From: Vibrio sp. D404a
GTDB lineage: Bacteria; Pseudomonadota; Gammaproteobacteria; Enterobacterales; Vibrionaceae
Length of the DNA stretch: 64,000 bases
Assembly: GCF_030248535.1 (NCBI RefSeq)
Contig: NZ_JAHGAJ010000007.1
Span: 1-64,000, forward strand
Reading direction: 5' to 3'
Position numbers and translations under genes: made by a program. Shown here piece after piece: positions 52,587 through 62,857 of this stretch (position 1 is its first letter; each line of letters starts with the position of its first letter). Under the pieces are notes generated by a model. It worked only from the letters and a program-made list of their open reading frames with translations, was not told the origin of the DNA and did no database searches.

Positions 52587-53156
52587 TTGACACTACAAGA
52601 AATTCTTGCGCTTCCTGAGCTGGAAGGCAAACTCATCACAGAACATAAAACACTGGGCTTTGTTACAGCTATGGCAGCTGCGCCAAACGTGTTAACTCCT
52701 CATGAATGGCTACCATTCCTATGGGGTGGTGAGGAAGTTGCCCCTTTCAGTGATGGCGAACAACTAGAGAGCTACATTGAGGTGATCATCGCGCTTTGGA
52801 ACGAAACTCGTCCAGCGCTAATGGAAGGCAACTGGACTTGGCCAGAAGCTTGCCAGTTAGATGAAGAAGAAGTAGTAAACGAAGCAACTCGTGACTTCTG
52901 TGAAGGTCTACTACAAGGTTGGCAGATAGCTCGTGATGATTGGGAAACCTTGATGCCAGAAGACAGCGAAGACAACGCACTTATTGGTGGCGTTCTACTT
53001 TCTATCAGCATGCTTTACGATCCAGAAACGTCGATCGCAACACTGGCAGAGCAAGGTGTTGAAGGCCTAGAGCAGTTTGAAGAGATCTTCAACGCTGTCC
53101 CTGTGATGCTATGTGGTTTGACTCAGCGCGGCATCGCACTGGCTGAAGCGCAATAA
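52587..53156 (+). CDS. UPF0149 (YecA/YgfB-like) protein
   Basis: A cytosolic, acidic, helical protein of about 189 residues. The family features are LPFLWGGEEVAPF (residues 43-55) and DFCEGLLQGWQIA, with a conserved Trp-rich core. It lacks the C-terminal SEC-C zinc motif that some members carry. The start is uncertain: the family normally opens (M)TLQEILALPELEGK, which puts it at the TTG at 52587. An in-frame TTG at 52515 would add 24 residues without family support, and neither TTG has a strong ribosome site. A strong terminator follows. Confidence 0.85.
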   Translation: MTLQEILALPELEGKLITEHKTLGFVTAMAAAPNVLTPHEWLPFLWGGEEVAPFSDGEQLESYIEVIIALWNETRPALMEGNWTWPEACQLDEEEVVNEATRDFCEGLLQGWQIARDDWETLMPEDSEDNALIGGVLLSISMLYDPETSIATLAEQGVEGLEQFEEIFNAVPVMLCGLTQRGIALAEAQ

Positions 53157-53202
53157 GCGTAAAAGCACCGCTCAAAGTACCCAAGGGTATTTATGAAAAC
53201 AG

Positions 53203-53229
53203 AAGGCTTCCCGATTGGAAGCCTTTTTT
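53203..53229 (+). terminator. Terminator after the UPF0149 gene
   Basis: AAGGCTTCC and GGAAGCCTT flank a CGATT loop and are followed by further T, a run of six in all. Confidence 0.9.
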
Positions 53230-53266
53230 GATCTTGGCAGAAACCTCATACGCATCATCAGCGCGG

Positions 53267-54319
53267 TTACTTGTCAGTAATGGTTTGCCAATTGAAGTCA
53301 GGAATACGCTCATCCGCGATATAGAAGAGTTTTGATCCTGCAGTTACCGTTACATCCAGCTCTGGATTCAGTTCGATCCCCTGCCCTTTGCCATGATCAA
53401 TCGCGATCAACGTTGCTTGATAACGCTCTTTGAAGATAGTGAAGATCGGTGCCACGGTTGTTGGCTCGGCGTTATCTGGGTAGTAAGTAGAGTATTGGGT
53501 CATACCACGTGTTGAACTGAGCAGCTCTTGGTGCAGCGCACTTGAACCCGGATCGACCGCCGCCTTAGCAAGCATCTCGGCACCCACCGCCGGAATACAC
53601 TCTGAGTTTGGACAGTGCTTATGGAGTAAATCACTCAAGGCTTCGTCTTTAAAGTAAACCAACAAGTGAGCATTAGGATTACGGTTGGCACAATAGAGAG
53701 CCGCCGATAGAGTGATATCGTCTTCTGGGTTATCGATCAGAATACAGCTCGCAGACTCGATGCCTGTCTTTTCCATCTCTTTGCCATCGGTGTAGCTGTT
53801 CACCTTAACGAAGTTGATCTCCCCCGGAAGCGGATTTTCAATATCAGAGCGCGTACATAAAACGATAGGTCGTTTACCTGTCTCTTCGTGTTGCAACATA
53901 CGAATGAGATGTATGGTTCTTTGCTCATTCCAACCTAGCATCAAAATGTGGTTTTCCACTCGAATTCTCCTTTTTCCCAATAGTCCAGCTCGCCAATACT
54001 CGACACCTTCCGTCGCCACTTTACCAAGTAAGGCAGCGAAAAGGCTCAAACCTCCAGGAATGACAAATAAGATCACTACCCACTGCCCAAATTCAGTGAT
54101 CGGTGACAAATCACCATAACCCACCGTTGAGGCCGTCACCACCAAGTAGTACGCAAAGGTGGTGACCGAGGAAGTAAGATCGTGTTCGCCGGCGAAAAAC
54201 AGCAGTAACCATGCCGTGATCACATACCCGGCAAAAGCGACCAGTAGGTTTTTTCCATTTAACACAAACAAATTCGCTTGAAGCCAGCGTTTGAGTTGTA
54301 ACCAGATAATCATCTGCAC
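53267..54319 (-). CDS. Potassium channel with TrkA-N/RCK domain
   Basis: Inner-membrane ion channel of 350 residues. Two transmembrane helices flank the pore with the K+ selectivity filter TVGYGD (residues 65-70). A cytosolic RCK/TrkA-N domain follows, with a Rossmann motif HILMLGWNEQRT, then a TrkA-C-like region near the end (PELDVTVTAGSKLFYIAD). Gated K+ efflux or uptake is likely. Monocistronic, between the UPF0149 gene and nadA. The E. coli Kch channel has six helices, so this is the shorter MthK-like layout. Confidence 0.9.
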   Translation of the reverse strand: MQMIIWLQLKRWLQANLFVLNGKNLLVAFAGYVITAWLLLFFAGEHDLTSSVTTFAYYLVVTASTVGYGDLSPITEFGQWVVILFVIPGGLSLFAALLGKVATEGVEYWRAGLLGKRRIRVENHILMLGWNEQRTIHLIRMLQHEETGKRPIVLCTRSDIENPLPGEINFVKVNSYTDGKEMEKTGIESASCILIDNPEDDITLSAALYCANRNPNAHLLVYFKDEALSDLLHKHCPNSECIPAVGAEMLAKAAVDPGSSALHQELLSSTRGMTQYSTYYPDNAEPTTVAPIFTIFKERYQATLIAIDHGKGQGIELNPELDVTVTAGSKLFYIADERIPDFNWQTITDK

Positions 54320-54404
54320 CTCAAATTAGTATTTTGTTATTTACATGCTAGGAAAAATTCACGATATCAACAAGATATCTGATGTAAAACTCGAGAATAA
54401 GGCA

Positions 54405-54430
54405 CAAAAAAGCCAGCACGAATGCTGGCT
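54405..54430 (-). terminator. Terminator after nadA
   Basis: AGCCAGCA-CGAA-TGCTGGCT with T6 on the minus strand, 28 nt after the nadA stop. Confidence 0.9.
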
Positions 54431-54457
54431 ATTAAATTCTGAAGGTGAAGACCTTGC

Positions 54458-55519
54458 TTACGCGTTGCCTTTCACTTGCATGTTCAACTGATCTGCGAAA
54501 TCAAGCATACGGTTCAATGGGATAAGAGATTTAACACGAAGCTCATCAGAAACGAAGATTTCGTGTTGCTCACCACCATTCTCAAGCGCGTTTTCAATCG
54601 CCTCAAGACCGTTCATCGCCATCCAAGGACAGTGTGCACAGCTGCGACATGTTGCGCCGGCACCAGCGGTTGGTGCTTCAATCAGCTCTTTCTCAGGAAC
54701 CAATTGTTGCATCTTGAAGAAGATACCTTTGTCTGTCGCCACAATCATTTGCGGGTGCGGTAGCTCTTTCGCTTTTTTGATCAGCTGGCTGGTAGAACCT
54801 ACTGCGTCTGCCAGTTCAACCACACTTGCTGGTGACTCTGGGTGCACTAGGATTGCCGCCTCTGGGTACACAGACTTCATTTTTCTCAATGCATCAGCAG
54901 AGAATTCATCGTGAACAATACACTCACCTTGCCATAGCAACATGTCTGCGCCAGTTTGGTTCGCAATGTAAGAACCTAAGTGACGGTCTGGACCCCAAAT
55001 GATTGGCTTACCTTCCGCGTCTAAGCTTTCTACGATTTCCAGTGCAATACTAGAGGTCACAACCCAATCAGCACGTGCTTTAACAGCTGCTGAGGTGTTA
55101 GCGTAAACCACAACAGTGTGGTCTGGGTGTGCGTCACAGAACTCAGTGAACTTGTCTGCAGGACAGCCAAGGTCAAGCGAACACTCAGCGTCGAGTGTTG
55201 GCATTAGAATACGTTTTTCTGGCGTTAAGATTTTTGCTGATTCACCCATAAAGCGCACACCTGCAATAATAAGCGTGCTTGCTGAATGGCGGTTACCAAA
55301 CTTAGCCATTTCTAGTGAATCACCAACAAAGCCGCCTGTCTCTTCTGCAAGCGCTTGGATTTCAGGATCCGTGTAGTAGTGTGCAATAAGAACAGCGTCT
55401 TTTTCTTGCAGAAGCTTTTTGATATTCGCTACGTGTGCCTGTTTTTGAGCATCGCTCAATGGAACTGGCTTAGGTGGGAATGGGTAAACAGTGTCGATTT
55501 TATCTAATATATGGCTCAT
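54458..55519 (-). CDS. nadA: Quinolinate synthase NadA
   Basis: Condenses iminoaspartate with dihydroxyacetone phosphate to quinolinate, in NAD synthesis. With the ATG at 55519 (MSHILDKI) the 353 residues place the [4Fe-4S] ligands at Cys113, Cys200 and Cys297, exactly as in E. coli NadA. That supports this start over the frame reaching 55573. Also seen are [12 protein letters not shown], the MGESAKIL loop and [10 protein letters not shown]. It follows cpoB, as in E. coli, but a terminator (55601) separates it from the tol operon. Confidence 0.97.
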   Translation of the reverse strand: MSHILDKIDTVYPFPPKPVPLSDAQKQAHVANIKKLLQEKDAVLIAHYYTDPEIQALAEETGGFVGDSLEMAKFGNRHSASTLIIAGVRFMGESAKILTPEKRILMPTLDAECSLDLGCPADKFTEFCDAHPDHTVVVYANTSAAVKARADWVVTSSIALEIVESLDAEGKPIIWGPDRHLGSYIANQTGADMLLWQGECIVHDEFSADALRKMKSVYPEAAILVHPESPASVVELADAVGSTSQLIKKAKELPHPQMIVATDKGIFFKMQQLVPEKELIEAPTAGAGATCRSCAHCPWMAMNGLEAIENALENGGEQHEIFVSDELRVKSLIPLNRMLDFADQLNMQVKGNA

Positions 55520-55600
55520 TGCTCTTGCTCTACGCAACTTCTTCCGAGAATTAGAGCATTCTACACAGTACAACGACTGGGATCAAAAAGGATTGGGCAT

Positions 55601-55627
55601 AAAAAAAGGCGCTGACGCGCCTCTTTT
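55601..55627 (-). terminator. Terminator of the tol-pal operon
   Basis: GGCGC and GCGCC flank a TGAC loop with an A/T-rich collar, and T7 follows on the minus strand, 10 nt after the cpoB stop. Confidence 0.8.
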
Positions 55628-55636
55628 ACTAAAGAA

Positions 55637-56419
55637 CTATAAATGAGTCTTGGCTACTTTTGCCGACGCGCTGTTCGGGTATTCGGCAACCACTTGTTCG
55701 TAGTACTTTTTCGCTTGCTCAGAATTATTGTTACGCGCAGCGATGTCGCCAAGCTTCACTAAAGCGTCGGCACGTTTGTTTGAGTCTTTGTATGCCACAA
55801 CGGCTGCAAAACTCTTCACTGCTTCTTTATCTTGCTTCTTAGCAAAATAGAGCTGACCTAACCAATAGTGTGAGTTAGGTGTGAACGTAGAATCTGGGAA
55901 GTCAGTTTGAAACTTCTGGAATGCAGCAATCGCACCCGTGTAGTCTCGCTGTTTTAGGATCATATCCACAGCGTTTTGATAAGCCGTTTGCTCATCGACA
56001 TCAGTACTAAAGGTACCTTCAGCGCCTTTCGCATCTGTTGCTGGAACAACAGCAGCTGCAGAACCTGATGTTTTTACTTCACTTCTTACTTTATCAAGCT
56101 CAATAAACAGCTCACGCTGACGCTCCAACATTTGTTTCATGTCGTAGCTGTTGCGCTCAAGTTGACCACGTAGCTCACTAATTTCCAGTGCCATGTCGTC
56201 CATTTGTTGCTGCATTTGAAGTTGAACGCGATTGCGATTTTGTAGCAAGCGCTCTAGACGCTCGATATCGGATTCGTTCGAAGCCGTACGAGTAGAAGAG
56301 GAAGTTGAATTGGTTGCGGTGCTATTAAGATCGGATACTGGAGCTGGTGCAGCGAGCGCGGTGCTCGCTGCACTTGCCAGTAACGAAAGCATAATGACTC
56401 GCTTTGTGTTACTGAACAT
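55637..56419 (-). CDS. cpoB: Cell division coordinator CpoB (YbgF)
   Basis: Periplasmic protein that couples outer-membrane constriction (Tol) to septal peptidoglycan synthesis. I place the ATG at 56419 (MFSNTKR), preceded by GAGGAAT. The 260 residues start with a signal peptide (LLASAASTALAAPAP), then an N-terminal coiled coil for trimerisation (residues 40-100; LQNRNRVQLQMQQQMDD), then a TPR C-terminus (AYQNAVDMILKQRDY, DSTFTPNSHYWLGQLYF, KRADALVKLGDIA). Last gene of the tol operon, 31 nt after pal. Confidence 0.94.
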   Translation of the reverse strand: MFSNTKRVIMLSLLASAASTALAAPAPVSDLNSTATNSTSSSTRTASNESDIERLERLLQNRNRVQLQMQQQMDDMALEISELRGQLERNSYDMKQMLERQRELFIELDKVRSEVKTSGSAAAVVPATDAKGAEGTFSTDVDEQTAYQNAVDMILKQRDYTGAIAAFQKFQTDFPDSTFTPNSHYWLGQLYFAKKQDKEAVKSFAAVVAYKDSNKRADALVKLGDIAARNNNSEQAKKYYEQVVAEYPNSASAKVAKTHL

Positions 56420-56450
56420 GAGGCTATTCCTCAAATAAAAAGTCTACTGA

Positions 56451-56993
56451 TTAGTAAACTAGTACTGCACGACGGTTTTTAGCGTACACATCTTCAGATT
56501 GACCTAGAAGAAGTGGCTTCTCTTCACCGTAGCTTACGATAGAGATTTGGTCAGCTTGAACACCTAGAGCTTGTAGGTATTTAGCAACAGCTTGTGCACG
56601 ACGCTCACCTAGAGCGATGTTGTACTCAGGAGTACCGCGCTCATCAGCGTGACCTTCGATAGTCACTTTCATGTCTACGTTTTTGCTTAGGTAAGCTGCG
56701 TGAGCTGCTAGCATCTCTTCGTAATCACCCGCGATTGTAGAGTTGTCGAATGCGAAGTAGATAGTTTGAGTTTCACGTAGAGCTTGCTCTTTTAGCTCTT
56801 GCTCTGACAGTTGACCGTTCGCGTCAATTGGAGTCACAACAGTTGTGTCTACGTTGTTTTCTGTACCTGAAGTTGCTTGGTTAGTTTCAGTACCAGAAGT
56901 CGCAGATGTTGCATCATCACTTGAGCTACATGCTGTTACTGCCATCACTGGTAGTGCAATCATCAAGCCTTTAAGAACTTTGTTAAGTTGCAT
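56451..56993 (-). CDS. pal: Peptidoglycan-associated lipoprotein Pal
   Basis: Outer-membrane lipoprotein (VTACSSS lipobox, Cys22) that binds diaminopimelate in peptidoglycan and interacts with TolB. The C-terminal OmpA-like domain shows [35 protein letters not shown] and VSYGEEKP. The acidic, Thr/Asn-rich linker after the lipobox is longer and more repetitive than in E. coli. Downstream of tolB by 110 bp. Confidence 0.97.
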   Translation of the reverse strand: MQLNKVLKGLMIALPVMAVTACSSSDDATSATSGTETNQATSGTENNVDTTVVTPIDANGQLSEQELKEQALRETQTIYFAFDNSTIAGDYEEMLAAHAAYLSKNVDMKVTIEGHADERGTPEYNIALGERRAQAVAKYLQALGVQADQISIVSYGEEKPLLLGQSEDVYAKNRRAVLVY

Positions 56994-57103
56994 CTTATTT
57001 TCCTTACGTTATCAAACTTAGTTTCTACAGCCGATAAATTGCTATAGATAGTTACTTGCTACAATAGTTATTACTATCAATAGCTAATTTCGGTTAAGCG
57101 TGG

Positions 57104-58456
57104 CTACAGAAACGGCGACCATGCAGGCGCTCTTACGCGTCCGTTAGTTGCCGGTAATCTAGCTTTAAAACGACCATCGATAGAAACCATCGACAATACA
57201 TTTGTTTGGTTGTAAATAGAGCTATAGATAACCATACCTCCATTTGGCGCGATACTTGGCGACTCATCTAGCAAGGTTTTGGTTAATACCTGCACTGCAC
57301 CGGTTTCCAAATCTTGCTTAGCCAAGTTAAATCCAGAGTTGCTGCGATTCACCATGATTAGGAATCGACCATCAGGGGTAATTTGACCACCTAAGTTCTG
57401 GCTGCCTTGCCATGTAATTCTTTGAGTAGAATTATTTGACAAATTTACATTATAAATCTGGGGTTTACCACCGCGATCAGACGTAAAAATGAGAGACTTG
57501 CCATCCGGATGCCAGAAAGGTTCCGTATTGTTGGCACGTCCACGCGTAATTTGCGTCAACTTGCGAGTTTGTAGGTCTAGCGTGTAAACCTGAAGGCTAC
57601 CTGTTTTTGACAGCACGAGTGCTAACTTCTTGCCGTCCGGAGAGAATCTTGGCGCACCATTATGACGAGGGTATGACGTCACCTTTTCACGTTCACCGGT
57701 ATAGATGTTCATGATAAAGATCTCTGCTTGACCATTTTGGAAGCTCACGTAAGCGAGTTTCTTACCGTCTGGCGACCAAGCTGGAGACATTAGAGGCTGC
57801 TTAGAACGTAAAACTAGACGCTCGTTGTAACCGTCGTAGTCAGCAACACGAAGTTGGTATGGGTACTTGTCTTTGTCGTTTACCACAACATAAGAGATAC
57901 GTGTTAGGAACGCGCCCTTTTCGCCCGTTAGCTCTTCATACACAAGATCAGAAATACGGTGTGCATACTCACGCAAGCGTGGGCCCGGTACCGTTGCTTT
58001 CTTATTGAAGAGGACATGGTCTTTAGAAAGAACCAATTGGCCCTCATCGCTCAGTGCACGGCTTTGACCGTTTGTGAGTTGACCACGAACAATATCCACA
58101 AGCTGGTAGTTCACCACATATTGGCCTTGTGCATCCTGAGTGATGCTACCGGTCAGAAGTGAATCAACACCTAAGTTTGTCCATGCATCGAAATCAACGT
58201 CAGCTTCGCTGTATGGTGTTTGCGGCATCTTGCTGGTCGCAACTGGGCTGAATTTACCACTGCGCTGTAAGTCTGATGCGATAACAGCTGATACATCGTG
58301 TGGTAGTTTCTCTTTGCCTTCCCATTTAAACGGCACAATCGCAATTGGTCGTGCCGAGTTAATACCGTCTGTAATAACGAGTTCCAAAGCAGCGTGTGCA
58401 AATTGACTGCTGGTCGCTATTACAAACATAAAACTCAGTAATAGTTTCTTTAACAC
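57104..58456 (-). CDS. tolB: Tol-Pal system protein TolB
   Basis: Periplasmic six-bladed beta-propeller that contacts Pal and TolA, 450 residues. Signal peptide (SSQFAHA), then the N-terminal domain ([17 protein letters not shown]), then WD-like repeats with the recurring SPDGKKLA pattern ([47 protein letters not shown]). It starts 12 nt after tolA. Confidence 0.97.
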   Translation of the reverse strand: MLKKLLLSFMFVIATSSQFAHAALELVITDGINSARPIAIVPFKWEGKEKLPHDVSAVIASDLQRSGKFSPVATSKMPQTPYSEADVDFDAWTNLGVDSLLTGSITQDAQGQYVVNYQLVDIVRGQLTNGQSRALSDEGQLVLSKDHVLFNKKATVPGPRLREYAHRISDLVYEELTGEKGAFLTRISYVVVNDKDKYPYQLRVADYDGYNERLVLRSKQPLMSPAWSPDGKKLAYVSFQNGQAEIFIMNIYTGEREKVTSYPRHNGAPRFSPDGKKLALVLSKTGSLQVYTLDLQTRKLTQITRGRANNTEPFWHPDGKSLIFTSDRGGKPQIYNVNLSNNSTQRITWQGSQNLGGQITPDGRFLIMVNRSNSGFNLAKQDLETGAVQVLTKTLLDESPSIAPNGGMVIYSSIYNQTNVLSMVSIDGRFKARLPATNGRVRAPAWSPFL

Positions 58457-58468
58457 GGGTTCGTCCTT

Positions 58469-59536
58469 TTACTCTGGTGATACTGTTAGGTTAATGTTTT
58501 TCAACGAGTTTACGATATCTGGATCTTTAGGTAATGGATAAGACTGCACTTGTGCTACCGCGCGTTTGGTCGCAGCACAAAGGCGGCTATCGCCCTCTAA
58601 AATCGAGAAGTTACCCAAGATAGCGTTTGAGCCAGTTGGGATCAGTTTTAGGTTTACCCTACACGACTTTCCCCTAAAGCTATCCTCCAACAGCAAGTTT
58701 TGCTGTATGAGCTGGGTGTAAATCGCACCATATCGCTGAACTTCATCACCAATAAATTGTTGTCTTGCAGAAGAGTTTTGCGAAGCCTCAGTTTCAAGGC
58801 CCGCAAAGATGTCGTTAAGCGCCGCTTCTTGCTGCTTACGCTCTTCTTCCAATCGCTTCAATCGCTCTTGCTCTTTACGTGCCTTTTCTGCCGCTTCTTT
58901 GGCCGCTTTCTCTTTTGCTAAGCGCTCTTTTTCAGCTCGCTCAGCCGCTTCTTTCTCTTTACGTGCTTTTTCAGCGGCTTCTTTCGCTGCCTGCTCTTTT
59001 ACCAAGCGTTCTTGTTCTGCTTTAGCAATCGCTTCTTCTTTCGCTTTACGCTCTTGTTCCGCTTTTACTAACGCCGCTTCTTTCAGCTTACGATCCGCTT
59101 CAGCCTTAGCAGCACGCTCTTTCTCTTGCTTTAGACGAACTTCTTCCGCTTTGCGTTGCTTCTCTTGTTCAACGCGACGCTTCTCCGCTTCACGAGCTGC
59201 TTTCGCCTCTTTGGCTTGCTTCTCTTTCAGCTTGCGAATGTTCTCTTCTTCCGCTTTACGATTTTGCTCTAGACGCTCACTTTCACGACGCAGCTTATCG
59301 AGACGCTCTTGCTCTTTCTTGCTGGCCGCTTCGCGTTGCTGACGAATCTGCTGCGCTTGCTGGCGAACTAACTGTGGATCAATCACAACCGCCTGAACCA
59401 TTTGGCCACTAGGCTCTGGTTCAGACATAGTGAAGTCTGCACCCACAATCAGCACAACGAATAACACCACGTGTAGCGCAAGCGACACAATAAGCGGTGT
59501 ACTTAAGCTATTCGATTTAGTCTTTTTTGTTTTCAT
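58469..59536 (-). CDS. tolA: Tol-Pal system protein TolA
   Basis: Inner-membrane-anchored protein that spans the periplasm, 355 residues. One N-terminal transmembrane helix (LIVSLALHVVLFVVLIVG), then a very long Lys/Glu/Ala-rich alpha-helical coil (about residues 55-245, with repeated AEKARKEKE-type units), and the globular TolA-III domain (residues 250-355, with a Cys pair at 298 and 331). It starts 13 nt after tolR. Confidence 0.96.
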   Translation of the reverse strand: MKTKKTKSNSLSTPLIVSLALHVVLFVVLIVGADFTMSEPEPSGQMVQAVVIDPQLVRQQAQQIRQQREAASKKEQERLDKLRRESERLEQNRKAEEENIRKLKEKQAKEAKAAREAEKRRVEQEKQRKAEEVRLKQEKERAAKAEADRKLKEAALVKAEQERKAKEEAIAKAEQERLVKEQAAKEAAEKARKEKEAAERAEKERLAKEKAAKEAAEKARKEQERLKRLEEERKQQEAALNDIFAGLETEASQNSSARQQFIGDEVQRYGAIYTQLIQQNLLLEDSFRGKSCRVNLKLIPTGSNAILGNFSILEGDSRLCAATKRAVAQVQSYPLPKDPDIVNSLKNINLTVSPE

Positions 59537-59549
59537 GAATGCTACGGAG

Positions 59550-59993
59550 CTATTCCCTTATATCCGTCAGTAGGCCAACCTTAGGCACCCCTGCTCGGCT
59601 TAATTCATCAAGTAGTAAAACAACTTCTGCATAAGGCGTTGCGGCATCGCCACCAACCGCCACTGGCGAGTTTGGTTTAATCGAGAGTTCCGCTTTCACA
59701 CGAACTATGATCTCTTCAAGTGATAAGCCACGCTGAACTTCTTCATTGTTGACGCTTAAACCGAGTTCACCCTCTTTATTCACCTCAACGATGATAAAGC
59801 TGGCATTGTCGTCACCTAACAGATCCTGAGCCGATTTAGCCGTTGATGCTTGTGGCAACTCAACATCCACACCTTGTGTTACAAACGGCGAGGTCACCAT
59901 AAAAATAATCAGCAAAACCAGCATAACGTCGATGTAAGGTACAACGTTAATCTCTGCGGTCATTTTGCGCTTTTTAGGTTGGTATCCTGCCAT
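59550..59993 (-). CDS. tolR: Tol-Pal system protein TolR
   Basis: ExbD/TolR-family membrane protein of 147 residues. The conserved Asp in the transmembrane helix that takes part in the proton-motive energy transfer is in INVVPYIDVMLVLLIIF (residue 23). The periplasmic part contains GGDAATPYAEVVLLLDEL. It follows tolQ by 3 nt. Confidence 0.97.
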   Translation of the reverse strand: MAGYQPKKRKMTAEINVVPYIDVMLVLLIIFMVTSPFVTQGVDVELPQASTAKSAQDLLGDDNASFIIVEVNKEGELGLSVNNEEVQRGLSLEEIIVRVKAELSIKPNSPVAVGGDAATPYAEVVLLLDELSRAGVPKVGLLTDIRE

Positions 59994-59996
59994 CGA

Positions 59997-60680
59997 TTAT
60001 TCCCTGCCAGCCATCGCTTGACGGTGAAGAATACTGTGGAACTCTTCAGAGAATGTCGCGTAGTTATGTTCTAGCTTACCAACGCGGCTGCTGAAACGGT
60101 TGTATGCCATTACCGCTGGGATTGCAGCGAAAAGACCCATTGCAGTTGCAATCAGTGCTTCTGCAATACCTGGTGCTACCATGGCTAGGGTTGCTTGCTT
60201 CACTTCACCCAAGGCGATAAATGAATGCATGATGCCCCATACCGTACCAAACAGACCAATGTATGGGCTGATTGAGCCAACCGTTGCAAGGAACGGTAAG
60301 TTGGTTTCTAGTTCATCGACCTCACGAGCAACGGCAACGCGCATCGCACGGCCTGTGCCTTCCATAATGAAGTCAGGTGACGCTGCGTTTGATTTACGCA
60401 AGCGAGCAAATTCGGTGAAGCCTGCGTAGAAGATCTCTTCTGTGCCAGAGAGTTCGTCTTTACGCTTGTTGCTTTCTTGATATAGCTTAGACAGATCAAC
60501 ACCCGACCAGAATTTATCTTCAAAGGTTTCGGTATGTTTAGTCGCTTGAGAAAGCACTTTACTTCTTTTTATGATCATCGCCCAAGAGACGACCGACATA
60601 CCCATCAGGGTAAGCATTACCAGTTTAACCAGTAAGCTGGCTTCTAAAATAAGGCCTAAAATTGAGATTTCAGCAGTCAC
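59997..60680 (-). CDS. tolQ: Tol-Pal system protein TolQ
   Basis: MotA/TolQ/ExbB proton-channel family, 227 residues. Three transmembrane helices with a large cytosolic loop after the first. Helix 3 contains [21 protein letters not shown], with the conserved Thr. [12 protein letters not shown] is in helix 2. It overlaps ybgC by 11 nt. Confidence 0.97.
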   Translation of the reverse strand: MTAEISILGLILEASLLVKLVMLTLMGMSVVSWAMIIKRSKVLSQATKHTETFEDKFWSGVDLSKLYQESNKRKDELSGTEEIFYAGFTEFARLRKSNAASPDFIMEGTGRAMRVAVAREVDELETNLPFLATVGSISPYIGLFGTVWGIMHSFIALGEVKQATLAMVAPGIAEALIATAMGLFAAIPAVMAYNRFSSRVGKLEHNYATFSEEFHSILHRQAMAGRE

Positions 60681-61095
60681 TGTTTGTCAGCTCCGTAAGA
60701 ATAAAAGTCGGCATAGCCTTAGGTTTCATTTTCTGATTGTCGATACATGCTACCTTAACCATTGCTTTACACAATGCTTTGCCATCAGGATTTACGATCT
60801 CCTGACAGAATACTAAGGAAGCACGTTTCAGTTCATAAATCTTTGTAATGACTTGTAAAGAGTCATCAAGGCGCGCACCTTGGATAAAATCAATATCCAT
60901 GTGTCGGACAACAAAACCAATGTTTTGTTCTAAGAGGACTTGCTGAGATACCCCAATTGAGCGCAGCATCTCGGTTCGTGCACGCTCAAAAAACTTCAGG
61001 TAGTTGGAATGATAAACGACGCCACCTGCATCCGTGTCTTCATAATAGACGGTGACAGGCCACGTAAACGGCTTAGATGATCCCTGCAAACTCAT
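60670..61095 (-). CDS. ybgC: Acyl-CoA thioesterase YbgC
   Basis: A hotdog-fold thioesterase of about 141 residues, the normal first gene of the tol operon. The active-site motif is [25 protein letters not shown], with the catalytic Asp (residue 21 from the chosen start). The ATG at 61095 ([12 protein letters not shown]) gives the usual length. A frame ten residues longer exists (61125). Confidence 0.95.
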   Translation of the reverse strand: MSLQGSSKPFTWPVTVYYEDTDAGGVVYHSNYLKFFERARTEMLRSIGVSQQVLLEQNIGFVVRHMDIDFIQGARLDDSLQVITKIYELKRASLVFCQEIVNPDGKALCKAMVKVACIDNQKMKPKAMPTFILTELTNSDC

Positions 61096-61185
61096 ACCAC
61101 AATACAAAAACGTTAAAGATATCACTATAACTCAACTCTTTGACATTAATAGTATAACGGCATGAAATATTTGATTTGTGTGGTG

Positions 61186-61215
61186 AAAAAAAAGGCCATC
61201 TGTATAAGATGACCT
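61186..61215 (-). terminator. Terminator of the cyd operon
   Basis: AGGCCATC and GATGACCT (one G:T pair) flank a 7-nt loop with T8 on the minus strand. It separates ybgE from ybgC. Confidence 0.8.
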
Positions 61216-61273
61216 CTTTCTGGCTAAAAACCAAACAGTGCTATAAAGGCAGTATTGACGGGCGTTGCCGCCA

Positions 61274-61576
61274 CTATATGAACCTTAACGCTGTTAGGTA
61301 GAGCAAAATTGTGAGGGAAGCGTAAGGGCTAAACAGCAGTTGCCATACCCAAGCTCTCGGCTTGAAACCAACCCCGAAAACCATGCTTGAACAGACTGCC
61401 CAAATTAACAATGGGCTAATCACGGCGTTAAATCCGCCAATGCTCTCTGCGTAAGCTTCGGGGTCCCACATAACCAAGCCTACATGCACGAAACCCAGTA
61501 CTAGAGACAAAACTCTTAGCAGAGTCTTGTCCATAGGTTGGTGCAGCTTAGTCACTTGCTCAGTGAGATTACTCAC
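61274..61576 (-). CDS. ybgE: Cyd operon protein YbgE
   Basis: A small inner-membrane protein of 100 residues with three hydrophobic segments (LLRVLSLVLGFVHVGLVMWDP, ISPLLIWAVCSSMVFGVGF, and YASLTILLYLTALRFI). It starts with GTG that overlaps the cydX stop by 8 nt. Role not established; always with cytochrome bd genes. Confidence 0.9.
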   Translation of the reverse strand: MSNLTEQVTKLHQPMDKTLLRVLSLVLGFVHVGLVMWDPEAYAESIGGFNAVISPLLIWAVCSSMVFGVGFKPRAWVWQLLFSPYASLTILLYLTALRFI

Positions 61577-61676
61577 TGTCTTTATCCATCATTTCAGAGT
61601 GCTCTAACCAAAGAGCATTAATGATGCCGAATGCACATGCTAGAAGTACACCCAAAATCCATGCGAAATACCACAT
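61569..61676 (-). CDS. cydX: Cytochrome bd oxidase small subunit CydX
   Basis: A 35-residue single-pass protein (MWYFAWILGVLLACAFGI, then the acidic tail EHSEMMDKDSE). The N-terminal WYFAWILG motif is that of CydX, needed for stable assembly and activity of cytochrome bd. It lies 31 nt after cydB and overlaps ybgE by 8 nt. Confidence 0.95.
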   Translation of the reverse strand: MWYFAWILGVLLACAFGIINALWLEHSEMMDKDSE

Positions 61677-61707
61677 AAAATTTCTCCTAAGTTATTTAAC
61701 TTCTAGC

Positions 61708-62844
61708 TTAGTAAGCTGAAACGTCGTTATCTTCGATGTGTTTCTTATCTAGGCGACCGAACATTTTGTAGTAAGTCCAAGTCGTGTAAGCAAGAATCAC
61801 AGGTACCATTACCGCCGCTACTGCAGTCATCAGACCAAGTGTCAGTTCACTTGCCGTTGAATCCCACATTGTTAGGCTGTGGTTCGGAATCAGGCTTGAA
61901 GGCATTACGAATGGGAACATCGCAAAACCAGCCGTTAGGATAACACCCGCGTTCGACAAGCTTGAGAACAAGAATGCAAAGCCACAACGCTCAAAACGAG
62001 AAGCAAGAACCGCTAGCAGTGGCATTACCACACCTAGGATTGGCGCAGCCCACATTGCTGGGTACGTTTCAAAATTTGTCATCCAAGCGCCAGCTTGAAC
62101 TGCTACTTCTTTGTTCAGTGGGTTTGAGTCAGCCATTGTATCAAGCGTGCTTGTAATCACGTAGCCATCAATAGATTGAACCCAGAAACCACCCAGTACG
62201 AATAGAACGATAGCCGCTACACCCGCGATTTGAGCTGCTGCACGAGCACGCTCATGAATCGCTTCTGTGGTTTTCATTTGTAGCCAAGTTGCGCCTTGCA
62301 TAACAAACAGCATCAAGCTTAGAACACCACACAGAAGTGCGAACGGGTTCAATAGAGCAAAGAACGAACCTTTGTACTCAGACATCAGCAGGTTGTTTAG
62401 CTCAAACGGTACGCCTTGAAGCAAGTTACCAAATGCCACACCGAAGATGATTGGCGGTACTGTGCCACTGAAGCAAAGCGCATAATCCCAAGCTTTACGC
62501 CATTTTGGCTCTTCAATCTTAGAACGGTAATCAAGAGCAAGTGGACGAAGCCAAAGTGCTGCTAGTGTTACGTACATTGCTAGATAGAAGCCAGAGAACG
62601 ACGTTGCGTACACAAGAGGCCATGCAGCAAACAGTGCACCACCAGCCGTGATTAGCCAAACTTGGTTGCCGTCCCAGTGAGGGGCAATCGTGTTAAGCAT
62701 GATACGACGTTCAGTGTCGGTCTTACCAATAACAGGAGACAGAGACGCAACGCCCATGTCGAAGCCATCAGTCACAGCGAAGCCTACCAGTAGTACACCG
62801 ATTAGGATCCACCAAATAAGTCGTAAGATTTCGTAATCAAACAT
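61708..62844 (-). CDS. cydB: Cytochrome bd ubiquinol oxidase subunit II, CydB
   Basis: 378 residues with about nine transmembrane helices. N-terminal YEILRLIWWILIGVLLVGFAVTDGFDMG is the family signature (GFAVTDGFDMGV). It supports the haem-bearing subunit CydA. It follows cydA by 13 nt. Confidence 0.97.
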   Translation of the reverse strand: MFDYEILRLIWWILIGVLLVGFAVTDGFDMGVASLSPVIGKTDTERRIMLNTIAPHWDGNQVWLITAGGALFAAWPLVYATSFSGFYLAMYVTLAALWLRPLALDYRSKIEEPKWRKAWDYALCFSGTVPPIIFGVAFGNLLQGVPFELNNLLMSEYKGSFFALLNPFALLCGVLSLMLFVMQGATWLQMKTTEAIHERARAAAQIAGVAAIVLFVLGGFWVQSIDGYVITSTLDTMADSNPLNKEVAVQAGAWMTNFETYPAMWAAPILGVVMPLLAVLASRFERCGFAFLFSSLSNAGVILTAGFAMFPFVMPSSLIPNHSLTMWDSTASELTLGLMTAVAAVMVPVILAYTTWTYYKMFGRLDKKHIEDNDVSAY

Positions 62845-62857
62845 AATATTCCCTCAC

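Noticed and set aside
58809..59342. 177-codon plus-strand frame rich in Ser/Ala/Arg
   Set aside because: It is the antisense of the repetitive TolA coiled-coil region. The composition is a mirror of the Lys/Glu/Ala codons.
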